Source: Excoecaria cochinchinensis (Eukaryota; Streptophyta; Magnoliopsida; Malpighiales; Euphorbiaceae). Taken from it: a DNA stretch of 64,000 bases. Positions 10,799-18,055 of the stretch are shown here, in pieces (the first letter of the stretch is position 1; each line of letters begins with the position of its first letter). Position numbers and translations under genes: made by a program. The DNA lies in the NCBI GenBank assembly GCA_947683425.1, contig CANTUQ010000161.1, forward strand, positions 434,001 through 498,000. The letters are read 5' to 3'. The notes under the pieces are model-generated. The model saw only the letters and a program-made list of their open reading frames with translations. It was not told where the DNA came from and made no database searches.

Positions 10799-10840
10799 CT
10801 AAGCGTTATCGCTTAGCACGGGCTTTTATCCCGTGCAGGT
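10799..10840 (+). other. Tandem double stem-loop of LTR A
   Basis: CTAAGCG/CGCTTAG with loop TTAT, directly followed by GCACGGG/CCCGTGC with loop CTTTTAT, then AGGT. It lies about 345 bp before the LTR end. In the 3' LTR (14733-14774) the first stem has one changed base (CTAAGAG). Confidence 0.7.
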
Positions 10841-11187
10841 GGCGTGAAGGATTTTGGGGATGCTCGTGTCGCGCATCTGCAGGCTGGCCACGTAGGAGTC
10901 GAGTTATTTATTTTTGTCTCCTCCTGTAATTCTTTTTGTATATGTATTTCTTTATTTTGTAAAGTTTTTTTTTAAAATGTAATCTTTTGGGCCATTATAA
11001 ATAACTCGTATTTTGATCATTTATGTATTGAAGTATGTTTCCTACTATACTTTCTAAGATTTATTATTATTAGTTTTTGAATGCTTCCGCTTAGCGCATG
11101 TATGCTTCCGCTGTATGCTTTGTCGCGTCGTGTAGCCCGCCCGCCGGCGCCCTTCCAACGGGGGCGGCGGCGGGGGTGTTACAGCTT

Positions 11188-11199
11188 TGGTATCAGAGC
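11188..11199 (+). other. Primer binding site of element A
   Basis: TGGTATCAGAGC, 4 bp after the LTR end, is complementary to the 3' end of plant initiator tRNA-Met. Confidence 0.9.
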
Positions 11200-11312
11200 A
11201 CCGGTTTATGCGGTTCTGGTTGCCTCTGTTTGTTATGTGTTGAGTCGTTGCATGTGAGTCAGTTTTGTGTCGTGGCCTAATGCAGATGTGTCTTGTCTCG
11301 TGTAGTGTCTAG

Positions 11313-12506
11313 ATGGAGTCTGATCCAAGTGAGCATGTGGGTGAGACTGTTGGCAGTGTAAGTGTAGTGAGAGGTGAGCAACCTGCTCCGCAGCGTCAGC
11401 AAGAGGAGATTCCTGGTATGGGTTTTGGTCAAGAGAATCCGGTCCTAGTGCAAGGGTTACTTCAGTTGGTAGAGAGGCTGACTGCTCCAAAGGCTCCAAC
11501 TGAGTTGTTAAGGAAGAGAGGAGCCGAGGATTTCCATGGAACTGCTTTGGACCAATCTGATGTGGCCGAGTTTTGGCTTAAGAGAGTAGGTCGGATTTTG
11601 CAAGAGATAAGATGTCCCGCAGATCAGAGGGCACTTTGTGCAGTGTCGTTGCTTCAGGGGTCAGCGTATGATTGGTGGGAATTGGTGATGCGAAATCCTC
11701 AGCGACCAGCCGTGTTGACTTCGGATTTCTTCAAGCAAGAATTTGAGCAGAAATATGTGACAAAGGCTTATCAGGAAGCTAAGTGGAGAGAGTTCATCAG
11801 TCTGAAGCAGCGAGGTATGACCGTGAGTGAGTATGATAAGGAATTCAGCCGGTTGAGTAAGTATGTGCCAGAGACTTTGTTGACGGATGAGTTTAGAAGT
11901 CGGCATTTCCTAGAGGGACTGCGTGAGGTGTTCAGAGGCCAGTTGTCGGCATTGTCAGTTTTGCAACCCGTGGGGTATTATCAGCTCGTGGCAGCGGCGA
12001 TGAAGTTAGAGGAATCTGAGGTAATCAAGCAGAGGATCGAGAGCAAGAGGAAAGCACCGAGTGATGGGTTTGGAAGTGGCAAGAAGTCGAGAGGAGTTCC
12101 GAGTGGTCAAAGTGGGAAGAGTTCGATTCCGGTTCATTCGGAAGTCGATAGTGTAGCGCCACCCTCTAGCAAGGGAGGTGTGATTCCGGAGTGCGAGAAT
12201 TGTCATAAGCGCCATTGGGGCGTGTGTAGGAGGCTCTCTGGAGCGTGTTTCAGATGTGGCAGCCAAGAGCACATGGTGGCGAATTGTCTGGATCGGCGAG
12301 AGCTTCAAGATGGACCCGAGAGTAGAGTGAGTGGTCAGCGATCCAGAGGGAACCAGAGTGGTAGGGGAAGCGGCCGTCATTATCAAGCGCCATCAGAGAC
12401 AGTGCAGAAGCCAACAGAAGGAGTGCCTCCGCGTCCAAGAGTTTATGCGATGCAATTAGGGGATATAGCGAATCGAGCGGGACCTTCTGGTAAGATTACA
12501 TATTAG
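11313..12506 (+). CDS. gag: Gag protein of element A (Tekay type), intact
   Basis: A 397-codon open frame. Known role: capsid/nucleocapsid precursor that assembles the virus-like particle and packages RNA. A retrotransposon Gag core spans roughly residues 62-215 (EDFHGTALDQ, WWELVM, YDKEFSRLSKYVPE). A first knuckle-like CX2CX3HX3C (CENCHKRHWGVC, about 293) precedes the zinc knuckle CX2CX4HX4C (CFRCGSQEHMVANC, about 312). The tail is basic and Arg/Gly/Ser-rich. It is roughly half identical by eye to the Gag part of element B, so B is a relative and not its parent. The ORF ends shortly after the point where B continues into protease. The start ATG is preceded by TCTAG, a possible splice acceptor also seen in B. 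The full-length frame in a pol-less element suggests it is, or recently was, under selection. Confidence 0.9.
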   Translation: MESDPSEHVGETVGSVSVVRGEQPAPQRQQEEIPGMGFGQENPVLVQGLLQLVERLTAPKAPTELLRKRGAEDFHGTALDQSDVAEFWLKRVGRILQEIRCPADQRALCAVSLLQGSAYDWWELVMRNPQRPAVLTSDFFKQEFEQKYVTKAYQEAKWREFISLKQRGMTVSEYDKEFSRLSKYVPETLLTDEFRSRHFLEGLREVFRGQLSALSVLQPVGYYQLVAAAMKLEESEVIKQRIESKRKAPSDGFGSGKKSRGVPSGQSGKSSIPVHSEVDSVAPPSSKGGVIPECENCHKRHWGVCRRLSGACFRCGSQEHMVANCLDRRELQDGPESRVSGQRSRGNQSGRGSGRHYQAPSETVQKPTEGVPPRPRVYAMQLGDIANRAGPSGKITY

Positions 12507-12586
12507 TTTATGTTCTTTTCGGTTTGAGTTTTGGGTTGTCTGGATTTAAGTGATTTAGCGGGGAAATTTCGAGGACGAAATTTCTT
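12507..12586 (+). other. Deletion scar: end-of-pol remnant in element A
   Basis: Between the gag stop and the polypurine tract, GAAATTTCGAGGACGAAATT corresponds to the sequence encoding the last pol residues (NFEDEI) in element B. Everything between the start of protease and this point is missing. Confidence 0.7.
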
Positions 12587-12598
12587 AAGGGGGAGTGA
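12587..12598 (+). other. Polypurine tract of element A
   Basis: AAGGGGGAGTGA, immediately upstream of the 3' LTR. Confidence 0.85.
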
Positions 12599-12600
12599 TT

Positions 12601-15130
12601 TGTAACAACCCAAATAGGGCCTGGTCGGAATCTGTGTTTTAAGTCGGATAAGTGAGGGTATTTTCGTAATTTGGGTAAGAAGAATTTTGGACATTTAAGA
12701 ATTTTGTGTTAAAGGAATTAATTAATTGTGTGGTAAGTGAAGTGAAGGGAATATTAGTGTGTGTTTGCAGTGTATGGTTATAGGGTGTTAGTGGTCTAAG
12801 GGCTTTTATTGTGTGGTTTTAGTGCATGGTGCATAGAAGATATTTGTGTAAGAATAAGGCTTGAGTGTGGTTAGTGTATGGTTCCATTAGGGGATGAATT
12901 AAGTTGGATTGATGGATTCCCTTGGATTGTGACATGTGGCAAGAGGTGGGTGAGTAATTAATGAAAGTAGGAGAGAGGAAGAGAGGGGCAGTTTTTGGGT
13001 GAGGCTTCCCGTGGAAGCTATCTCAAATTTCCTTTCTTTCTCATTTTCCCGTCCTCCCCTCTCTCTTGCTTTCATTCTTCTTCTCTCATCTCTCTTTGCT
13101 TGTGTTTTCTTGGAGTTTTCAGTGGGATCTTTGAAGGTTTGAGCTGGAAGTGTTGAAGGTAAGTGTTTGAGTTCGGTTTGAGGTTCCTTTATTTAGTTTG
13201 TGTTCTGTGGATTTTGGTTTTGTTGTGGTTTGGGTCTGATTTGAGTGTTCTTGGTTGGGTTGTGCAAGAATCGGAAGAGAGAAGGAAGAGCAAGGGCAAG
13301 GATATAGTGGATTCGTGAGGAAACTCGGTTCGAAGCTTCGTTTTCCAGGTTTGGGAGTGTATTCTTGAGTGATTGTTTGGGATTTTGCCTAATTGTGAAT
13401 GTGTGTAAAATTATGTGTTTATGAGATATTCTGGAAGTTGTTGATTGTGTTTTGTTTATATGGTTTTTATGCCATGGGTTGGTATTTGGTTGAGTTTAGT
13501 TTGTGGTGTTTAGAACTCACTTTATGCTTTTATGTAGTGATGTTGGTCTTAGAATTCAAGAGTAAGGTTTGTTGATGATATGATTCTTTGATGTTTGGAT
13601 TGAGTTTCTGGTGTTATTGGAGTGTGAAATTGCTTGATTGAAGTGAAGGTTGTGAGATTTTGGCTTGAAAGACCTGGAAATTGCCCTGAGGAATCCCATC
13701 TGGGCATGGGTCACGGTGGCAACAAATCTTGTTACCACCGTGAGCCACGAACCAGATGCATTCTGCCGTGAAGTTTGGTATGTCACGGTGGCAACCAATC
13801 TTGTTACCACCGTGAGGTATCCAAACTTTTGATTCTGTCTGGCTGCTTTGGTATGTCACGGTGGCAACCAATCTTGTTACCACCGTGAGGTATCCAAACT
13901 TTTGATTCTGTCTGGCTGCTTTGGTATGTCACGGTGGCAACCAATCTTGTTACCACCGTGAGGTATCCAAACTTCTGATTCTGTCTGACTGCTTGGTATG
14001 TCACGGTGACAACCATTTTGGGTTACCACCGTGAGGTACCCCAGACTTGCTTTCTGCCAAGGATCTCTGGTATGTCACGGTGGCAACCAATCTGATTACC
14101 ACCGTGACCTACCCTGTTTTGTAATAAAATCCTTTATGTTATTCATGTTTTATGAATGTTTATTTATGATTTTTAGCACGTGATACCATGTATTCTTGGT
14201 TTTGTATTCATCTTTTGCATCTTTCAGTTGATCAGCATTTATGAATGGTGTTACAATTTGAACATTGTCTTGTTTGTCTAATGTCATGTGAGAGTGTGTT
14301 GTCGAGCCTGAAGTGTCAAGGTATAGGATAATTAAGCATGCTTAAGAAGGGTTAGTGTACAGCTGTTATGTCCGCCCCGTTTGGGCGAAGCGGTCGACCT
14401 CCGAGATGGTCAGCTTCCGTGTAGTGATAAAATGTTTTGAGACTCCGGTCTCCCGCGCTACCTTCGGGTATTAAAGTGTTTTTGAGGCTTCAGTCTCCCG
14501 TGCCGTGTTCCCGTATCCTCCACCATTGATTTCAGGCTATTGTGTGAACTGTCTGGTTTTGATACAGTGAAGTGTTCTGATTATTGTGTACTTCTGAGTA
14601 GTGTATTGGTTCAGTGTTATGTACTATTTATCCTGATTATATATTTATATCTCTATACTCTGATTCATATTGTTTTATGAATATTAGTGCATGTTTTCGT
14701 GTATAGTGCTCTGTTGTGTTTGTTTCTCCCCACTAAGAGTTATCGCTTAGCACGGGCTTTTATCCCGTGCAGGTGGCGTGAAGGATTTTGGGGATGCTCG
14801 TGTCGCGCATCTGCAGGCTGGCCACGTAGGAGTCGAGTTATTTATTTTTGTCTCCTCCTGTAATTCTTTTTGTATATGTATTTCTTGATTTTGTAAAGTT
14901 TTTTTTTAAAATGTAATCTTTTGGGCCATTATAAATAACTCGTATTTTGATCATTTATGTATTGAAGTATGTTTCCTACTATACTTTCTAAGATTTATTA
15001 TTATTAGTTTTTGAATGCTTCCGCTTAGCGCATGTATGCTTTCGCTGTATGCTTTGTCGCGTCGTGAGTGAGCGTCGTGTAGCGCGCCCGTCGGCGCCCT
15101 TCCAACGGGGGCGGCGGCGGGGGTGTTACA
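12601..15130 (+). repeat. 3' LTR of element A
   Basis: 2,530 bp from TGTAACAACCC to GGGTGTTACA. It carries the modules of the 5' LTR at a constant offset of 3,934 bp: intron 13159-13268, array 13711-14107, domain 14305-14538, double stem-loop 14733-14774. It differs from the 5' LTR at about 17 positions and by a 13-bp tandem duplication near 15064 (GTCGTGAGTGAGC next to GTCGTGTAGC). Confidence 0.95.
13711..14107 (+). repeat. Six-unit inverted-repeat array in 3' LTR of A
   Basis: Same units and period as 9777-10173. One arm base differs in the first unit (GGCAACAAATC against GGCAACCAATC). Confidence 0.9.
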
Positions 15131-15420
15131 ATTATACTGTTTGCTATCAAAGTTATTTATTTGGCTATAAATATGTAACATGTGTATGTGCCTATACATT
15201 TATGACCACTATGAGTGGTCGTCCATTTCATATTTTTTCCCACTAAGCCTTTGTGCTTAGCATGGGTTTTCCGTGCAGATTTTGAAGACAAGTTGATTTT
15301 GAAAGACAATCTGCATCCCCAAAAGCCAACACATTAAGGGCAAGCATTTTGTATAGGTCTTATATTTTGATGTAATGTTGTAATTGTAATATTTTAAATG
15401 TTAAGTGGGAGTTGTAATAT
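15131..15420 (+). repeat. LTR H, second segment (between insertions A and B)
   Basis: It starts with the ATTAT duplication of A and ends with the AATAT duplication of B. It carries the late-LTR double stem-loop at 15243-15277 (CTAAGC/GCTTAG, then GCATGG/CCGTGC), followed by GCATCCCCAAAAGCCAACAC, the block that follows this hairpin in other LTRs. Confidence 0.65.
15243..15277 (+). other. Tandem double stem-loop of LTR H
   Basis: CTAAGC/GCTTAG with loop CTTTGT, then GCATGGG/CCGTGC with loop TTTT. The A-T to G-T change in the second stem keeps pairing as RNA. Confidence 0.6.
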
Positions 15421-15957
15421 TGTCACACCCCATTTGCCCCCTAGTAGAATGAGCCTGTCTGTCCGTCTGTCTGTCTGTCTATCTGTCTGTCAGTATGTGT
15501 CAGCATTCGCATGTGTTCAGCATTTCATAGGGTTATTTCAGTAAAATGCATGATTTTGGGGTTTTATTATTGTGTGGGTACATACATGGCATTAGTGTGT
15601 GAATTAATTAGTAATTACTTGTGTACACTTGAGTATACCATATTAGGGTGTTTTTAGTTTTGAATCAATTGTGTGCATTTACATATACCTTTGTAGGGTG
15701 TTTTAATTAGGAATGCATTATGTGTGAGTGTGTGTGTAGAGATAGGGTGTGAGTGAGTAAGTTCCACCACCAAGAAAATGACACGTGTATTAGGTTAAGG
15801 AAATAAAGAAAGAAATGAAGGAAGCGTGAAAGGAAATCAGATTCACGTTTTTCCCTTCAACCTTCATCTTCTTCTCCCTTTTCCCTTTCCTAATTACTAC
15901 TTGCTATCTGCTAAATAAGTGTGGTTGTGGAAATTGGTCACTCTTACTCCTAGCTTG

Positions 15958-16073
15958 GTAAGTGCATAATCTTGTCCTTGTTTTACTGTCACTTTACATC
16001 TTCATCTTCTTCTTTAGGTTTAGTTTTAATTTAGGGATTTCATGTTGATGTTCATCACTGTGTTTGTGTTTAG
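15958..16073 (+). other. Putative intron in LTR B
   Basis: TTG|GTAAGTG donor and a T-rich TTTGTGTTTAG| acceptor, 116 bp. Copy in the 3' LTR at 23194-23309. Confidence 0.5.
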
Positions 16074-16132
16074 CTGAGACTCCTCGCGATCCCAAAGGCA
16101 AGGAGATTGCTGGGAGCAGTGGGACTAAGTGA
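16074..16132 (+). other. Micro-exon of LTR B
   Basis: 59 nt, reading (A)ETPRDPKGKEIAGSSGTK then stop in the frame that takes one base from the upstream exon. The minus-strand LTR F has a segment of identical length reading APTRDHKGKEKASGSGTH then stop. An in-frame stop lies two codons before the donor in B, so a conventional long ORF is not supported. Confidence 0.4.
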
Positions 16133-16410
16133 AGTGAAGTTTAGATTTCAGGTTTGGGAATGTTTATTTGTGAAATTGTGTGATTTTGAATTTACTGGAA
16201 ATTTTTAGGGTTTACGTTCTTGATTTGATTTGATTAATTAGATGACGAATTGAGTTGTTTAATTGTTGCCTATGTTGTTTGAGATGATTTCTGGAAGGTA
16301 AGAACAGGTGTGTATGGTTTTAAATCAAATCGGGATTGAATCCTGTATTCTGGAATTCTGGAAAATCGAGATGCTGTTCTTCATCGCGCGACTCGTTACA
16401 GAAGGAGGCA

Positions 16411-16790
16411 AGTCACGTCACGTGACCCTTGGTCACGGCGTGACATGCTTCCTGAGAAGCCAGTCGCGTGACCAGCTGAGGAATAAGCAAGTCACGCGAC
16501 GTGATCTTCAGTCACGTCGTGCGACCTGCGAGGAAGAGGCAGATCACGCAACGTGATCTGCGAGGGAGAAGCAGCGTCACGTCGCGTGACCCTCGGTCAC
16601 GCCGTGACCTGCATAAGCATTGTGTGATCCGCGAGGATCACGCAACGCAAGGGATGAGCAACAAACAGGTCACGTCACGTGACCCTAGGTCACGCCGTGA
16701 CCTGCCTGTTGAGAAACAAGCAGGTCACGAGACGTGACCCTAGGTCACGCCGTGACCTGCCTGTTGAGAAGGCCAGTCACGCCCAGTGAC
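16411..16790 (+). repeat. Inverted-repeat array in 5' LTR of B
   Basis: Repeated arms GTCACG...CGTGAC, for example TCACGTCACGTGACCC and GGTCACGCCGTGACC, give at least eight overlapping hairpin options over 380 bp. The copy in the 3' LTR is 23647-24026. The sequence is unrelated to the array in LTR F, although the ends of B and F are close relatives. Confidence 0.85.
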
Positions 16791-16996
16791 CAGCCGATCT
16801 CGCCCGTTTCTCCGCTCAGCTCGATTTTTCCGAAATTTCCTAGTTTTTAACTCAGAAATGAATTTGGGATTTCTTCTGAATGGACTTTACTGTTGTATGA
16901 TGCATGTCTTACTGTTTGATGCTTCGATATGCGTGATAACATGATTTTCTGATGAAATATATTCTGTATCCTGAAATGTGATCTGTTTGACGCATA

Positions 16997-17271
16997 ACCT
17001 GCTAGAGTCAAGTAAGTGGATAGTTAGGCATGCCTAATAGAGTCTTTAGCTGCAGCCCTCAGTTCAGTTTGGACCCCGATCAGGTCCCCGTTTGGTTCCT
17101 CGCGAACCCTTCAGTATAGAATCTTGTTTAAGATTCCCTCAGTATATAAATAACATGCTCTGATAAATGATATAATATTTGACTTGTACCTGTGAGGTAC
17201 CCTCAGTATTCGATTCGTACCCGTAAGGTACCCTCAGTACACTCGTTATCCACTGTCTAGAGTCAGCAGGT
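16997..17271 (+). other. Conserved structured domain of LTR B
   Basis: Outer helix ACCTGC (16997-17002) with GCAGGT (17266-17271). Inner helix GTGGATA (17016-17022) with TATCCAC (17247-17253). Palindrome TTAGGCATGCCTAA (17024-17037), then GCTGCAGC, GGACC...GGTCC, and two similar GTACC(...)GGTACCCTCAGTA hairpins. Copy in the 3' LTR at 24233-24507. Confidence 0.7.
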
Positions 17272-17522
17272 ATTCTTTAAATGTTAATGGAAATGTTCTG
17301 ATCTGATATGGCTTTGAATGGAATATCTGAATGAGTTTAATGATGAAATACATGATGGTTTATTCTGTAATGCATATGATGATGAGATTCTGAAAGTATG
17401 GTATTTAAATGCGGGCATGTTTATATGAATTATGCAACAGTCCTTGCATTCTGTCATTGTGAATGTGTTATGCCTTGACGACCACTGTGAGTGGCCGTCC
17501 ATAAATTATGTGTGTTTCCCCA

Positions 17523-17563
17523 CTAAGCGTTTTATCGCTTAGCACGGTGTGTTTACCCGTGCA
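17523..17563 (+). other. Tandem double stem-loop of LTR B
   Basis: CTAAGCG/CGCTTAG with loop TTTTAT, then GCACGG/CCGTGC with loop TGTGTTTAC. Copy at 24759-24799. Confidence 0.7.
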
Positions 17564-17938
17564 GGTGCGGAAGACGTTTTGCTTTGAGAGAGTCGCCGTC
17601 ATCAAGCCAACACAGAAGGGTTTTAGTGTAGGGCTCAGTTTTGTATTTGTGATGATTCTTTCTGTATAGAACTCTCTGTATCAGCTTCCGCATTTGTAAT
17701 ATTATTTTGTTCCAGCTTATCGATCAGATCATTATTGTAATAGTTTTAATTATAGTAATGCATGATCAGCTTTTGCTTTCTGCATGTAAAGTTTTTGATT
17801 ATTCTGTATTTCTGAATGTATGTTATGAATGGATGTATACTTTGCTTTGCTTTTGTTTGGTGACACCTTGTCTCATACGGCATCTCACTCCTTATCGGAT
17901 GGGATCGCCTACGTATGGGAAGGGGGTGTTACAGTTAG

Positions 17939-17950
17939 TGGTATCAGAGC
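17939..17950 (+). other. Primer binding site of element B
   Basis: TGGTATCAGAGC, 5 bp after the 5' LTR; initiator tRNA-Met type. Confidence 0.9.
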
Positions 17951-18055
17951 ATAAGTTTAGGCGTTTCTGGGTGTTATTGTGATTGTTTTGAGTTTCTTAG
18001 ATGTGTATGAGTCTAGATCTGTGTTGGCTGATACGGTTGTTTCTTGTTTGTTTAG

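Larger units (their letters stand above)
8667..11183 (+). repeat. 5' LTR of element A
   Basis: 2,517 bp from TGTAATAACCC to GGGTGTTACA. Order of modules: intron-like segment 9225-9334, purine-rich exon 9335-9384, CAGGTTTGGGAG near 9412, six-unit inverted-repeat array 9777-10173, structured domain 10371-10604, double stem-loop 10799-10840, and a GC-rich terminal hairpin ending just before the LTR end. I found no clear TATA box. Confidence 0.95.
8667..15130 (+). mobile_element. Element A: gag-only (TR-GAG type) Tekay-related LTR retrotransposon
   Basis: A complete element of 6,464 bp: LTRs of 2,517 and 2,530 bp, primer binding site, intact gag, polypurine tract and a perfect 5-bp target duplication. 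The internal region is only 1,417 bp and has no protease, RT, RNase H or integrase. Just before the polypurine tract it keeps AATTTCGAGGACGAAATTTC, the sequence that encodes the end of pol in element B, so pol was lost by internal deletion. This matches the known class of terminal-repeat retrotransposons with GAG domain. The LTRs differ at roughly 17 sites plus a 13-bp duplication, so the insertion is young but older than B. Mobilisation would need pol supplied in trans. Confidence 0.9.
15421..17933 (+). repeat. 5' LTR of element B
   Basis: 2,513 bp from TGTCACACCCC to GGGTGTTACA. A GTCT microsatellite lies near its start (about 15452-15492). Modules: putative intron 15958-16073, micro-exon 16074-16132, AGGTTTGGGAA at 16150, inverted repeats 16411-16790, structured domain 16997-17271, double stem-loop 17523-17563, terminal hairpin CATACG (17874-17879) with CGTATG (17912-17917). 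Confidence 0.95.

Noticed and set aside
16308..16737. Arg-rich plus-strand open frames in the LTRs of B (also 23544-23973)
   Set aside because: They overlap the TCACG inverted repeats and are open in two frames because of composition.
17939..17950. tRNA-like sequence TGGTATCAGAGC read as a tRNA gene end
   Set aside because: It is the primer binding site next to the LTR; there is no tRNA body.
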